A stretch of DNA of 64,000 nucleotides from Paenibacillus sedimenti (GCF_014534655.1 NZ_JACVVD010000002.1:800313-864312), one strand, 5' to 3'; counted from the first letter of the stretch, positions 18,121 through 28,137 are shown. The notes: generated by a model not told the origin, from the letters alone. Program-made: numbers and translations.

Positions 18121-19410
18121 TCACTTTTCGCTTTTCAGTTGTCCCAAGTCCAGGAAACCGTCTTCTTGACTATAAGCGGGAACGCCGTGGATCCCTACAT
18201 CTAGACCAACAAGCTCCTCGTCCCGGCTCACGCGAAGCGGCGTGACGAGTTTAATGACTTTCAAGAATCCCCATGTTAGAATGAAGCCCCAGATGCAGAT
18301 CACGACAAGCCCTAAAGCTTGCACGCCTAGAAGTTCAAAGCCTCCTCCGTAGAACAGCCCCGCGGTCCCTTCTCTGATCGCATCGGGTTTTGCGAACAAA
18401 CCTACCGCAAGCGTACCGATACTGCCGCTAATTCCGTGCACGGGGAACGCGCCGACTGGGTCATCGATCCTTCTGGCCTCCAGGAACTCCGTCGCATAGA
18501 CCATCGCGATGCCGCAGATCGCTCCTATGAGGATGGCTGCAGCGTTGCTAACGAAAGCGCAACCGGCGGTTATGCCGACGAGACCAGCCAGAGCTCCGTT
18601 GATCACCATCGGCGGATCCGCTTTGCGATAGCGCATCATGGTGAACAGGATGCATGTCGCGCTTCCGGCCGCAGCAGCCAGCATCGTCGTAACGGCGATA
18701 TGACCAATAGAGCTGTTTGTTGCGCTAAGCGTACTTCCCGAGTTGAATCCGAACCAACCGAACCAAAGGATAAATGCACCTACAGACGCCAGCGGTAAAT
18801 TGGAGGGAGGGACGATGTTGGCTGTACCGTTCGCAGAGAACTTACCAATTCGAGGCCCGATGATCATGGCTGCTGCAAGTGCGGAGAAGCCGCCCAATGC
18901 GTGGATAACGGCAGAACCTGCGAAATCTACCATGCCGAGTTTGCCTAACCAGCCATTCACAGCCCAGACCCAGTGCCCGGCTACCGGGTAAATGATACCT
19001 GTCATGGCAATTGTATATAAGATGTACGCACGGAAGTTAATGCGTTCTGCAACCGCGCCAGAGACAATGGAAATGACGGCGATAACGAAAGCGCATTGAA
19101 ACAACCAATATGTTTCATGTGAGATTGTTAATTGAATATGTGTTAAATCTCCTCCCATGAAGAAACCGGTTGTACCAATGAATCCTCCTACGTCTTTCCC
19201 ATACATCAAAGCGAAACCGATGAAGTAAAAAACAAGTGCTCCGAAAGCAATATCTACAAATACTTTCATGATGATGCTTACTGCATTCTTCTGTCGAACA
19301 AAGCCTGCTTCCAATAAGGCAAAGCCGCCTTCCATAAGTAAAATCATAGCTGCTGTCAGGACAACCCATATGGTATCCAAACCGCTGGAAAGCTGTTGAA
19401 TAGCATCCAT
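18121..19410 (-). CDS. amt: Ammonium transporter (Amt/NrgA family)
   Basis: This membrane channel protein takes up ammonium. The 429-residue product has about eleven membrane helices. The pore histidines lie in SAVIHALGGFSALAAA and FPVHGISGSIG. The family signature GHWVWAVNGWLGKLGMVDFAGSAV is essentially complete. No PII gene (glnK/nrgB) follows; the gene is monocistronic. A perfect TTGACA/TATAAT promoter and a GlnR/TnrA-like box lie upstream, consistent with induction on nitrogen limitation. Confidence 0.95.
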   Translation of the reverse strand: MDAIQQLSSGLDTIWVVLTAAMILLMEGGFALLEAGFVRQKNAVSIIMKVFVDIAFGALVFYFIGFALMYGKDVGGFIGTTGFFMGGDLTHIQLTISHETYWLFQCAFVIAVISIVSGAVAERINFRAYILYTIAMTGIIYPVAGHWVWAVNGWLGKLGMVDFAGSAVIHALGGFSALAAAMIIGPRIGKFSANGTANIVPPSNLPLASVGAFILWFGWFGFNSGSTLSATNSSIGHIAVTTMLAAAAGSATCILFTMMRYRKADPPMVINGALAGLVGITAGCAFVSNAAAILIGAICGIAMVYATEFLEARRIDDPVGAFPVHGISGSIGTLAVGLFAKPDAIREGTAGLFYGGGFELLGVQALGLVVICIWGFILTWGFLKVIKLVTPLRVSRDEELVGLDVGIHGVPAYSQEDGFLDLGQLKSEK

Positions 19411-19470
19411 TCTTTCATCTCCCCTTGCGTCGTAAGCGCAGGCATATATTTACCTGCTTTCATAGCAACA

Positions 19471-19500
19471 ATTATACGGTTCTGATGATAAACATGTCAA
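19471..19500 (-). promoter_or_regulatory. Consensus promoter of amt
   Basis: On the reverse strand TTGACA (19500-19495) and TATAAT (19476-19471), with 18 bases between. Both hexamers match the sigma-A consensus exactly. Confidence 0.8.
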
Positions 19501-19507
19501 CGAAATA

Positions 19508-19524
19508 CGTAAGAATACATAACA
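19508..19524 (-). promoter_or_regulatory. GlnR/TnrA-like operator upstream of amt
   Basis: On the reverse strand the site reads TGTTATGTATTCTTACG. Against TGTNA-N7-TNACA it matches at every fixed base except the last. It ends 8 bases before the -35 hexamer, a plausible activation or repression position. A perfect match to the same pattern lies before glnA. Confidence 0.65.
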
Positions 19525-19702
19525 TCAATGACCGAATGTTCGTATCTAACATGATGACATGTAAGTTAAGCTCTGAACTATTTCTAAAAACTCAGTCTAG
19601 AGACCGAGGACACCTTCAATCCCTCGTCTCTTTTCATTCCTGTCCGCATCCTTTAGACTAGAAGTATCTTAACAACCATGTACACAAATGGAGGAAGCAA
19701 GT

Positions 19703-20776
19703 ATGAATCCGCATATGTTTCAGCGCATTATATGGGGGCTTGTCCTCGTCACGGCAGGCGTGTTCTTTCTGCTTGATCAGACGGGGCTAATCACAATCGA
19801 TCTTGCGTATATGTTTTCCACTTATTGGCCGGTTATCCTCATTTTTTTCGGCTTGACGGGTTTCGCAGGACAGCAAAGGTATCATTGGGGCGGAGCGTTC
19901 TGGTGCTTCATACTTTGTGCCGTCGGCACGGTATTCCTCTTGAAAAATTTGAATCTGATGACTATATCCGTGAAAGAATTGTTTCAATATCTTTGGCCTG
20001 TCGCATTAATCTTGTTAGGGCTCGGCGTCATTTTCAAATCGGGAAGAAGAAATTCGCATGACTGGCAAACGATCCATGACGCCAAGCATCAAGCGAGAGA
20101 AGCAAGACACGAAGCTAGGCGTGAGCAGCACCGGAAACATCGAAATCCGTGGGACAATGACAACTGGAGCGGAACGACGCCGGATCGTTCTTCAGAAAAG
20201 GCAAGTGAAGTCAAAAGAGATTTGAGCGAGGAAGAAAAGGCGGTATTGAAAGATATTCACGGAGAGTTTGACGTGAACAAGCATCGTACAGACTGGGATC
20301 CAACCGAACCGCCGGCGAAGATGGATTCGCCTCGCAAGCCGCACTACCAGCGTGAACGCAAATATGACGATTTTGTCCGCAATGTGGATTCCGGCGAAGT
20401 GATGCACAGGCATGGCTTTATCGGAGATGTTCGCCTGGGCCAAGAACCATGGGAGCTGAAGCCTCTCCAAATCTCTCATTTTATCGGGGACTCAGAGATA
20501 GATCTGACACGTGCCTCCATTCCTTTAGGGGAAACCCCGATTAACGTTACAGCATTTATAGGCGATGTGAAAATATTCATCCCTAACGATATCGACGTTG
20601 AAGTGCGCGTGATGGCCAGCTCGTTTATTGGCGATATGAAGGTCTTGGATCGGCGTGAGAGCGGATTTCTTCGCAACGTAAGAACGCAAACTTCTCATTA
20701 TGAGGAAGCGGAGCGCAAACTGATCGTCACAACAAGCATGTTTATTGGAGATATTACGATAAAAAGGATAGGTTGA
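19703..20776 (+). CDS. liaF: LiaF-like membrane protein of the cell-envelope stress system
   Basis: In the LiaFSR system LiaF is a membrane inhibitor of the kinase LiaS. The 357-residue product starts at the ATG at 19703, which has GGAGG 8 bases upstream. Four hydrophobic segments fill about 1-110 (RIIWGLVLVTAGVFFLL to LWPVALILLGLGVIF). A charged linker of about 90 residues is followed by a C-terminal beta domain (DUF2154-like) with five spaced FIGD motifs, as in GFIGDVRLG, HFIGDSEID and MFIGDITIK. The stop overlaps the start region of liaS. Confidence 0.87.
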   Translation: MNPHMFQRIIWGLVLVTAGVFFLLDQTGLITIDLAYMFSTYWPVILIFFGLTGFAGQQRYHWGGAFWCFILCAVGTVFLLKNLNLMTISVKELFQYLWPVALILLGLGVIFKSGRRNSHDWQTIHDAKHQAREARHEARREQHRKHRNPWDNDNWSGTTPDRSSEKASEVKRDLSEEEKAVLKDIHGEFDVNKHRTDWDPTEPPAKMDSPRKPHYQRERKYDDFVRNVDSGEVMHRHGFIGDVRLGQEPWELKPLQISHFIGDSEIDLTRASIPLGETPINVTAFIGDVKIFIPNDIDVEVRVMASSFIGDMKVLDRRESGFLRNVRTQTSHYEEAERKLIVTTSMFIGDITIKRIG

Positions 20777-21852
20777 GACACGGTATGTACAAATTGCGCA
20801 TGTTTAACATGAAATGGCAGCTGCTTAATTATTTTCTCATATCTAGTTTGATTACCGTATCCAGCATCTATATTGTCCTCGAATATTTCAAGGAAGAGTT
20901 GACTTCCTGGGAATTTAGGCTTTGGTTTGCCGCCGCCATCCTTGTTGCATGTCTGACTGTCGGTTATATAGCTACGAAAAGATGGCAGCGCAAAGTCGAC
21001 GAGCTTCACCTCGCGATGCTTGAAATATCCAAAGGCAATTTCGCCAGCCGCATTGAACTTGAACCAGTCGAGCCCTTTTTATATTTATATGAAGCTTTCA
21101 ATACAATGGCTTCTGCCGTCCAAGAACGTGTACAATTGCTCCAGAAGTTCGGCGAGGCGGAAGCGATCCGCGATCAAGAGCTGACGGAGAATGCGGTCAT
21201 GGAGGAAAGACGCCGTCTTGCACGGGACCTTCACGATACGGTTAGTCAGGAACTTTTCGCGATCCATATGTCCGCTTCTTCGCTGCCGAAAATTTTGGAG
21301 AGAAACCCGGATGCCGCATCAGGGGTAATGAATCAACTGATTCAGATGTCTCATCATGCGCAGAAACAGATGCGCGGATTAATTTCACAACTAAGACCGA
21401 TTGAACTGAATGACATGAGCTTACAAGAAGCTCTGGAGAAATGGTTTCCGGAATATTGCCGGACCCACGAACTTCAGGGCCAACTTGATGTTGTGGTTGG
21501 CGAATCCATGTCGGAGGCAATTGAGCATCAGTTTTTTCTTATTATCCAGGAAGGGCTTGCAAATGTGATTAAACACGCTTCGGCGAAGCAGGTTAGATTG
21601 GCGATTCATGAGAGAGAGCATCAATACGTGCTCCAACTGCAGGACGATGGACAGGGATTCGAACGGAGCGATATTCCTTCAGCTTCCCATGGGCTATCGA
21701 CGATGAGGGAGCGGGCGCAAAAGCTTGGCGGTGAAGTGGAAATTGACAGTAAACCGGGCGCTGGAACGAGAGTTCGTGTAAAAATTCCGCGATTTGCGGA
21801 GGAGCCGAGCGGATTGACTTTGGTAAGAGAGGATGAGCGGAATGAGCACTAA
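20773..21852 (+). CDS. liaS: LiaS/VraS-like sensor histidine kinase
   Basis: Sensor kinase with two N-terminal membrane helices (LLNYFLISSLITVSSIYIV and LWFAAAILVACLTVGYI) and only a short outside loop, as in intramembrane-sensing kinases. A HAMP-like segment follows, then the NarL-type HisKA_3 motif RRLARDLHDTVSQELFAIHM (His near residue 156) and an ATPase domain with DDGQGF and GLSTMRERAQKLGG. The TTG at 20773 overlaps the liaF stop (TTGA); the ATG at 20785 is an alternative. It is translationally coupled to liaF and overlaps liaR. Confidence 0.9.
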   Translation: MRHGMYKLRMFNMKWQLLNYFLISSLITVSSIYIVLEYFKEELTSWEFRLWFAAAILVACLTVGYIATKRWQRKVDELHLAMLEISKGNFASRIELEPVEPFLYLYEAFNTMASAVQERVQLLQKFGEAEAIRDQELTENAVMEERRRLARDLHDTVSQELFAIHMSASSLPKILERNPDAASGVMNQLIQMSHHAQKQMRGLISQLRPIELNDMSLQEALEKWFPEYCRTHELQGQLDVVVGESMSEAIEHQFFLIIQEGLANVIKHASAKQVRLAIHEREHQYVLQLQDDGQGFERSDIPSASHGLSTMRERAQKLGGEVEIDSKPGAGTRVRVKIPRFAEEPSGLTLVREDERNEH

Positions 21853-22501
21853 TATTCAAATAATGATCGTCGATGATCACGATATGGTCCGAGTAGGGCT
21901 GCGAACTTATATTTCACTAGAGCCTGGTTTAGAAGTCATTGGAGAAGCAAGCAATGGAAAAGAAGCATTGGATAAGTTAGATCAATGGAGCCGCGAGAGC
22001 TCGCAGCAATTACCGGATATTATCCTAATGGATCTAACGATGCCCGTCATGGACGGAATATCGGCTACGAAGCTTGTTTGTGAGAAATATCCTCAGATGA
22101 AGGTCATCATGCTGACAAGTTTTCTGGAAGAGGCTAAAGTTGTGGAAGCAGTGGAATCGGGCGCGATCAGCTACATGCTCAAAACCGTTTCTTCTGATCA
22201 GCTAATCCATGCGATTCAAAGTGCTTACCGAGGGATGCCTGTTATGAATTCAGAAGTTTCGTTGGCCCTGACCAGAGGGATTAGACAGCGTAACGCGCAG
22301 CCTGAAGAGGAAGGGCTGACTACGCGGGAAAGGGAAGTGCTTCTGCTCATAGCGGAAGGCAAAAGCAATAAAGAGATTTCGGAAGAGCTTTTTATCAGCA
22401 TTAAAACGGTCAAAACGCATGTAAGCAATTTGCTCATGAAGTGTGAATTGGAGGATCGCACCCAACTGGCTATCTTCGCTCATCGCAAAGGATGGGTCTA
22501 A
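21842..22501 (+). CDS. liaR: LiaR/VraR-like response regulator (NarL family)
   Basis: DNA-binding response regulator of the LiaFSR system. The 219-residue product starts at the ATG at 21842; an ATG nine bases upstream lies inside the AGAGAGG ribosome site. The receiver domain has IVDDHDMVRVGL and the phospho-acceptor Asp in PDIILMDLTMPVMDG. The C-terminal LuxR-type HTH is LTTREREVLLLIAEGKSNKE to VKTHVSNLLMKCE. It overlaps the 3' end of liaS by 11 bases. Targets are not visible here. Confidence 0.92.
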   Translation: MSTNIQIMIVDDHDMVRVGLRTYISLEPGLEVIGEASNGKEALDKLDQWSRESSQQLPDIILMDLTMPVMDGISATKLVCEKYPQMKVIMLTSFLEEAKVVEAVESGAISYMLKTVSSDQLIHAIQSAYRGMPVMNSEVSLALTRGIRQRNAQPEEEGLTTREREVLLLIAEGKSNKEISEELFISIKTVKTHVSNLLMKCELEDRTQLAIFAHRKGWV

Positions 22502-22632
22502 TAAAAGGGAGATCCTGCACATAAAAACTACATTTTGGCACACTCTATGGGTAAGCATCAATACTATGAGCGCCTAAGCTTATGCTTACGATGCCAGTTT
22601 TGTCAAGACAAAACTCTAAGGAGTGTCAAGAA

Positions 22633-23046
22633 ATGAAACCATTATCATCATCGCTTACGCAGGTGCAAGAGTCTTTTGACAGCGTACGTGACCACCTGCA
22701 TGAATTTGAGTTCGCTTTAGGCGGAAACTGGGACTACGATCATGGTTACTTTGACCGTAATTTAGATGAAGCGAATAAGGTTTGGCTCCGGATTCCTTTT
22801 CAGATGGTAACAGGAAGAATCGAAGGGGATACGGAAGCTACTGATGCCATCGTAAAGATGGGAACGCCTTTTGTTTTGAAGCATGTTTACAATGAAGGGC
22901 TTGACCAAGGGGCGGAAGCAGAAACCTACGGAGCTCTCATCGATCAGTTTCAAACCCCGCTGAATCCCGATGCGGAAATCGAGGACAAATGGGTTGAGAA
23001 AGCGGAAGGACTGCTCAAGAGGGTCGAAAAAGCATGGATTCATTGA
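22633..23046 (+). CDS. YugN-like family protein
   Basis: The 137-residue soluble protein starts at the ATG at 22633 (AAGGAGTG site). The body (FEFALGGNWDYDHGYFDRNL, VWLRIPFQMVTGRIEGD and GTPFVLKHVYNEGLD) matches what I know of the YugN-like family found across Bacillales; no biochemical function is established. It is monocistronic between liaR and htrA, with an 8-base inverted repeat (GTAAGCAT/ATGCTTAC) at 22551-22589 just upstream. Confidence 0.78.
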   Translation: MKPLSSSLTQVQESFDSVRDHLHEFEFALGGNWDYDHGYFDRNLDEANKVWLRIPFQMVTGRIEGDTEATDAIVKMGTPFVLKHVYNEGLDQGAEAETYGALIDQFQTPLNPDAEIEDKWVEKAEGLLKRVEKAWIH

Positions 23047-23233
23047 AATAGGTCAGAATCCTGCAACAATAATAATGATTTCTGTTTTTTACCTCCAATT
23101 TATCGTTTTTTAATATTGGTTTAAGGTTGTAGGTGCATGATAGAACCATAGACAGCAAGACCTACTACTTCAATAAGAAACTATGCACAGCATGCACTTA
23201 TAACTTTTAAACGAACATGTGGAGGTAAGGACG

Positions 23234-24805
23234 ATGGAAGACAATAAAAAAGATTACAGCGACTTCTTTAAGCCGCAGAACAATGATAGCAACGACAAAG
23301 GGCAAGAAGCAAAACAAGAGCCGGATCAAAAGAGACCTTCTTACTACTACTCTTATGGTCCTTACAAATCAGCTTTTAATGAGAATAACGAAACGGATCA
23401 GCTAACCACCTCAGCGTCGGGTTCTGAAGGAACATCCAGTGTTGAAGTGACACCGCCCAAGAATTTACGTCCTTTCAGTTTCCAAACGGATGCAGGGGCA
23501 CAGCAAGGGCCGGGGCCTTGGGATTACACTGCTAAGAAACGTTCATCTGCAAAAAGTATTTTCGCGGCTTTTATGGCCGGCGCCCTGGTCATAAGCGCTC
23601 TCATGTTTACGGCGGACAAAACGAATTTGTTCACAGGAAACGAGAAGCCGCTTGCATCTAGCGGCTCCACGACAACAACGGCGACGAGCTCGAACGGCAA
23701 CAGCGGCGATGTGAAAAATGTAGGACTTGACGTTGCTCGTCCGAACAACATTTCTGAGATCGCTCAAAATGCCGGCCCGGCAATCGTCAAAATTGAAGCG
23801 TTTGTAAAATCGAAAAGATCGTCCCGCAGCAGCGGCAACTCCTTGTTCGACGATCCGTTCTTCCGTCAATTTTTTGGCGACAATGGCGGAGGCGGTACCG
23901 ACCAAAATCAACAGGATTCCGGCAACGGAGATTTGCAGGCGGCAGGGATGGGAACAGGATTTATTTTCGAGAAAACGGGGTATATCCTGACGAACGAACA
24001 CGTGATCGATGGCGCCGATGAAGTTCAAGTAACCGTACAAGGGTACGACAAACCATTCACAGCCAAAGTGCTTGGAACCAGCTATGATTTGGACTTGGCG
24101 GTACTCAAAGTCGAAGGAGACAAAGACTTCCCTATTCTTCCGCTCGGCAAGGCAGAAGACGTGAATGTCGGCGATTGGGTTGTTGCGATCGGTAACCCGT
24201 ACGGTTTTGACCACACGGTTACAGTAGGCGTACTGAGTGCCAAAGAGCGTCCGATCAGCATTCCGGATTCTAAAGGAACCCGCGAATACAAACACTTGCT
24301 GCAAACGGATGCATCCATTAACCCGGGCAACTCCGGCGGACCGCTGCTTAACTTGAACGGCGAAGTGATCGGTATTAATACCGCCGTAAGCTCCCAGGCG
24401 CAAGGTATTGGATTTGCGATTCCAACAAGCACGATCTCATCCGTCCTGGACAATTTGAAAAACAACGTCGAAATCCCTAAAGAACCGGTTCCTTACCTCG
24501 GCGTAGGGCTTCAAGACATCGGCAAAGATTGGGTTAGCGAATTGAAGCTTTCGAATACAGACGGTGCATTGGTTGGCAGTGTGCAGCGCAAAAGTCCTGC
24601 ATTCCAAGCGGGCCTGCGTCAATATGATGTGATCGTGGACATCAACGGCACGAAAGTGAAAAACTCGCAAGAGTTAATTACCAAAGTACAGGCTGCAAAA
24701 GTTGGCGACAAAGTGACGCTAGGACTTATTCGTGACGGCAAGCGCTTGGAAGTGCCGGTCACGATTGGCGATAAAAATACACTCACAGAAAGCGCAGCAA
24801 AATAA
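23234..24805 (+). CDS. htrA: HtrA/DegP-like membrane-anchored serine protease
   Basis: Quality-control protease acting on the outer face of the membrane. The 523-residue product starts at the ATG at 23234 (GGAGGTAAGG site). Order: a long low-complexity cytoplasmic N-terminus (Asn, Lys, Ser-rich), one membrane helix near 103-125 (SIFAAFMAGALVISALMF), a trypsin-like domain with His in TNEHVIDGADE (~256), Asp in DLDLAVLKVEG (~287) and Ser in NPGNSGGPLL (~364), and a C-terminal PDZ domain (GSVQRKSPAFQAGLRQYDVI). A CssR-type site was not looked for in detail. The following gene pair encodes a two-component system. Confidence 0.94.
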   Translation: MEDNKKDYSDFFKPQNNDSNDKGQEAKQEPDQKRPSYYYSYGPYKSAFNENNETDQLTTSASGSEGTSSVEVTPPKNLRPFSFQTDAGAQQGPGPWDYTAKKRSSAKSIFAAFMAGALVISALMFTADKTNLFTGNEKPLASSGSTTTTATSSNGNSGDVKNVGLDVARPNNISEIAQNAGPAIVKIEAFVKSKRSSRSSGNSLFDDPFFRQFFGDNGGGGTDQNQQDSGNGDLQAAGMGTGFIFEKTGYILTNEHVIDGADEVQVTVQGYDKPFTAKVLGTSYDLDLAVLKVEGDKDFPILPLGKAEDVNVGDWVVAIGNPYGFDHTVTVGVLSAKERPISIPDSKGTREYKHLLQTDASINPGNSGGPLLNLNGEVIGINTAVSSQAQGIGFAIPTSTISSVLDNLKNNVEIPKEPVPYLGVGLQDIGKDWVSELKLSNTDGALVGSVQRKSPAFQAGLRQYDVIVDINGTKVKNSQELITKVQAAKVGDKVTLGLIRDGKRLEVPVTIGDKNTLTESAAK

Positions 24806-24820
24806 TTAGCATTTAATCAG

Positions 24821-24866
24821 GAAGTGGAGTCCCGCGGCCGCAAGCTTGCAGGCTCTGCTTCTTTTT
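24821..24866 (+). terminator. Terminator of htrA
   Basis: GAAGTGGAG pairs with CTCTGCTTC (including two G-U pairs), with an inner hairpin GCCGCAAGCTTGCAGGC, and TTTTT follows. Confidence 0.75.
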
Positions 24867-24915
24867 GCTTCATCATAATTTTTGCTACAATGGAAGAAAG
24901 AAAGGCGGTTATGCG

Positions 24916-25605
24916 ATGAGAGAACAAATTTTGGTTATAGATGATGATGAAAAAATTACGTCTATGTTAAGACGCGGACTTGCATTTGAAGGGTATTCCG
25001 TTACTACGGCAGGGAATGGTTCGGAAGGGTTGAAGCAGATGCTCAGCAGTGAACCCGATCTGATTATTCTCGATGTGATGATGCCGCAGATCGATGGTTG
25101 GGAAGTCGTTCGTCGTGTCCGCGAAAGCGGGAGCGAGGTCCCCATTTTAATGCTAACGGCTAAAGATGAGATTAGTGATCGCGTGAAAGGACTTGACCTG
25201 GGAGCGGACGACTATTTGGTTAAGCCGTTTGCGCTCGAAGAACTGTTGGCACGAGTGCGTGTGCTTCTGCGTCGTAGAACGGAACGGCCGGAGCAGCCGA
25301 CAAACAGGCTTAATTATGAGGACGTCACGTTAGATTTGGATACGCGCGAAGTTTTTCGTGAGGATAAGCTTGTTGAGTTAACAACCAAAGAGTTCGATCT
25401 GCTTCATTTATTTATGTTGAATCCGAAGCGGGTGTTATCCCGTGATGTCATTATGGAGAAGATATGGGGCTACGACTATAGCGGTGAATCCAACGTCCTT
25501 GAGGTTTATATAGCGTTGCTTCGCCAAAAAACAGAAGAGTATGGGCATAAACGAATCATCCAGACCGTCCGGGGAGCGGGTTATGTGCTGAGAGGAGAAT
25601 CATAA
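24916..25605 (+). CDS. OmpR/PhoB-family response regulator
   Basis: The 229-residue regulator starts at the ATG at 24916. The receiver has ILVIDDDEKITSML and the acceptor Asp in DLIILDVMMPQIDG, followed by the conserved Thr and Lys (MLTAKDE, LVKPFALEEL). The C-terminal winged helix covers about 130-229 (LTTKEFDLLHLFMLNPKRV to IQTVRGAGYVLRGES). It sits 2 bases before its cognate kinase. Its position after htrA suggests envelope stress (CssRS-like), but that is only context. Confidence 0.92.
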   Translation: MREQILVIDDDEKITSMLRRGLAFEGYSVTTAGNGSEGLKQMLSSEPDLIILDVMMPQIDGWEVVRRVRESGSEVPILMLTAKDEISDRVKGLDLGADDYLVKPFALEELLARVRVLLRRRTERPEQPTNRLNYEDVTLDLDTREVFREDKLVELTTKEFDLLHLFMLNPKRVLSRDVIMEKIWGYDYSGESNVLEVYIALLRQKTEEYGHKRIIQTVRGAGYVLRGES

Positions 25606-25607
25606 AC

Positions 25608-27086
25608 ATGTCTCTTCGCCTCCGGCTAACGCTTTGGTACTCCGGCATATTGGCGGTTACGATGTTGTTGTTTGGAATCGTTTTATATTTTTTCTTGAAT
25701 TACTTTTTGTACGGCCAGGTTCGTCAAGAATTAAAAAGGGATGCGGACGCTACTTACTCCCGCGTACAGAAAAGCTTCGCCCTCTCGCTGAAAGGGCTCG
25801 TCATTGATTTGGAGCTGGAAAATCGCGACATCTATTCAACGAATACATTCCTGCAATTATATAATATCCAGCTTAAATCGTATAACCGTTCTGCGAATTT
25901 GCAATATTATGACGTTACATTACCGATCACGAAGGCGACCATCGATAAATTCAAAGGAACGGATGCCTATTTCGAGAAAACGAAGGTGGTCGGTCAAGAC
26001 TTTCTCATTTATAACCATGCCATTTACGAGAATCCGGACAATCCTGTAAATTTGATTGGCGTCTTGCAGGCAGCTGTTCCCGTAGGAAGCTATGAACGAA
26101 CCGCGGTATCTTTACGATATACGCTGATTATTTGGGCGATCTTAACGATCATCGTTGCTGCTTCAGTAGGATGGTTCCTTGCGCGAAAAGCGCTCAAGCC
26201 GATCGATCAAGTTATAGAAGCAGCGAATCAAATCGAAAGCGGGGATGATCTGGAGAAGCGAATCCTCTACGACGGGCCGAAAGACGAGATCGGCAGATTA
26301 ACCGATACGATCAACGGCATGCTTTCCCGCATACAAGTAACGTATTCAGAGCTCGATCAGGCTTACCGTGCGCAGCGGCGATTCGTATCCGATGCTTCCC
26401 ACGAGCTGAGAACACCGCTAACGACGATTCGCGGCAATGTCGATTTGCTCGAGAAGATGTGGAAACAGACATCGGGCAACACCCAGCTTGCTACCGCTGA
26501 TCAAATGCAGATGTCACTGGAAGCGATGCATGATATTGCCGGCGAGGCCCAGCGGATGAGTCGGCTGGTCAATGACCTGCTCGCTTTGGCGCGTGCAGAT
26601 GCCGGCGTGATGATGGAGAAATCGCAAGTAGAGATGCTGCCGCTAGTTCAAGAAGTTGTAAGGCGCGCTCAATTTCTGACGCATACCGCCGAATGGCAAG
26701 TGGGCAATCTTGATGTGCTTCAGGATGCGATCGTCTATGGCAACCGCGATTATTTGCAGCAGCTGATTTTTATCTTCATTGAGAATGCATTCAAATATAC
26801 GCGTGAAGGTTCAGTTTCGCTTGATGCGACCCGTAACGACGGTTTTGTCGGTATCCGTATCGCAGATACAGGGATCGGTATGGACAAAGAGGATGTCCCT
26901 CACATCTTCGATCGTTTCTACCGTGCAGATCTTTCTAGAGGGCAAACGAGCGGTACAGGCCTAGGTCTCTCCATAGCCAAGTGGATTATCGACGAACACG
27001 GCGGTTCAGTCGAAGTGACAACCCGCAAAGATGAAGGAACTACCTTTATGATTTGGCTGCCCGCCAGCTTCCCTCTCTCTATGTAA
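25608..27086 (+). CDS. Sensor histidine kinase of the OmpR-type pair
   Basis: The 492-residue membrane kinase has an N-terminal helix (LWYSGILAVTMLLFGIVLYF), an extracytoplasmic domain of about 140 residues, a second helix (TLIIWAILTIIVAASVGWFL), a HAMP domain (ARKALKPIDQVIEAANQIES), the H-box FVSDASHELRTPLTTIRGN, and N and G boxes (IENAFKYT, DTGIGM, SGTGLGLSIAKWI). It begins 3 bases after the regulator stop. The ligand is unknown. Confidence 0.92.
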   Translation: MSLRLRLTLWYSGILAVTMLLFGIVLYFFLNYFLYGQVRQELKRDADATYSRVQKSFALSLKGLVIDLELENRDIYSTNTFLQLYNIQLKSYNRSANLQYYDVTLPITKATIDKFKGTDAYFEKTKVVGQDFLIYNHAIYENPDNPVNLIGVLQAAVPVGSYERTAVSLRYTLIIWAILTIIVAASVGWFLARKALKPIDQVIEAANQIESGDDLEKRILYDGPKDEIGRLTDTINGMLSRIQVTYSELDQAYRAQRRFVSDASHELRTPLTTIRGNVDLLEKMWKQTSGNTQLATADQMQMSLEAMHDIAGEAQRMSRLVNDLLALARADAGVMMEKSQVEMLPLVQEVVRRAQFLTHTAEWQVGNLDVLQDAIVYGNRDYLQQLIFIFIENAFKYTREGSVSLDATRNDGFVGIRIADTGIGMDKEDVPHIFDRFYRADLSRGQTSGTGLGLSIAKWIIDEHGGSVEVTTRKDEGTTFMIWLPASFPLSM

Positions 27087-27142
27087 TTCGGTATAATGTG
27101 AAGGAGATCGTTTAAACAAAATTTTCGGAGCAGGTGGAAGAA

Positions 27143-28099
27143 ATGGAAGTTGTCAAAATATCACCAAGAGGCTATTGCTATGGGGTTGTAGATGCCATGG
27201 CTTTAGCGATGCAAACCGCCAAAAACCTTAATCTGCCAAGACCGATCTATATATTGGGCATGATCGTTCATAACTCGCATGTGACGGACTTTTTCAAAGA
27301 AGAAGGCGTCATCACATTAGATGGGGAGAATCGGCTTGAAATTCTGGAGCAGATCGAGCAGGGGACCGTTATTTTCACCGCTCATGGCGTATCCCCTGAA
27401 GTCCGCCGCAGAGCGAGAGACAAGGGATTGACAGTCGTCGATGCTACATGCCCGGATGTGACCAAGACACACGATTTGATTCGCGAGAAAGTGGCCGACG
27501 GCTACGATGTCATCTATATCGGAAAGAAGGGGCATCCGGAACCGGAAGGCGCAATCGGTGTCGCTCCTGAGCATGTGCATTTGATTGAGAAATTGGAAGA
27601 AGCAGAGCTTTTGAACATTGGGTCCGAGCGCATTATTATTACGAATCAGACGACCATGAGTCAATGGGATATCAAACATATCATGAATCGCTTGCTGGAG
27701 CTCTTTCCCAAAGCAGAAATTCATAATGAAATCTGTCTGGCGACCCAGGTTAGACAAGAAGCAGTAGCGGAACAAGCCAAAGAAGTGGACCTTGTCATTG
27801 TAGTTGGCGATCCGAAAAGCAACAATTCGAATCGCTTAGCGCAAGTTTCGGAGGAAATAGCGGGTGTCAAAGCGTATAGAATATCTGATATCACTGAACT
27901 GAACCGCACATGGCTTACGAACGTTCGCAAAGTCGGGGTTACATCAGGGGCTTCTACACCAACCCCGATCACCAAAGAAGTGATCACTTATTTGGAAAGT
28001 TACGACGCCAAAGATGAAAGCAGTTGGGAAATCAAACGCACAATAAACATGAAGAAGCTCATTCCGGCTGTAAAATCCAAAGCCGCGAGCAGTGAGTGA
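27143..28099 (+). CDS. ispH: 4-hydroxy-3-methylbut-2-enyl diphosphate reductase
   Basis: This Fe-S enzyme makes IPP and DMAPP in the last step of the MEP isoprenoid pathway. The 318-residue product has the three cluster cysteines in [23 protein letters not shown] and [11 protein letters not shown], plus the catalytic Glu region and the [10 protein letters not shown] and [10 protein letters not shown] stretches of the family. The ATG at 27143 is preferred over a GTG nine bases upstream on ribosome-site spacing (AGGTGG). It is a separate unit after the two-component pair, followed by a DUF2062 gene. Confidence 0.95.
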   Translation: MEVVKISPRGYCYGVVDAMALAMQTAKNLNLPRPIYILGMIVHNSHVTDFFKEEGVITLDGENRLEILEQIEQGTVIFTAHGVSPEVRRRARDKGLTVVDATCPDVTKTHDLIREKVADGYDVIYIGKKGHPEPEGAIGVAPEHVHLIEKLEEAELLNIGSERIIITNQTTMSQWDIKHIMNRLLELFPKAEIHNEICLATQVRQEAVAEQAKEVDLVIVVGDPKSNNSNRLAQVSEEIAGVKAYRISDITELNRTWLTNVRKVGVTSGASTPTPITKEVITYLESYDAKDESSWEIKRTINMKKLIPAVKSKAASSE

Positions 28100-28137
28100 T
28101 TGCCTAACTATACTACTCGATAGGATTGAGACCCAGC

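Noticed and set aside
19590..19607. CTCAGTC..GACCGAG inverted repeat upstream of liaF as a LiaR-type operator.
   Set aside because: One mismatch, short arms and uncertain match to known LiaR sites.
23543..24403. 286-codon reverse-strand frame opposite htrA.
   Set aside because: Antisense shadow; rich in Arg, Cys and Val as expected from complementing the real gene.
24833..24850. GCGGCCGCAAGCTTG, which looks like a NotI-HindIII cloning site and could suggest vector sequence.
   Set aside because: It forms the upper part of a well-placed terminator hairpin after htrA, and the flanks are ordinary genome, so chance is the better explanation.
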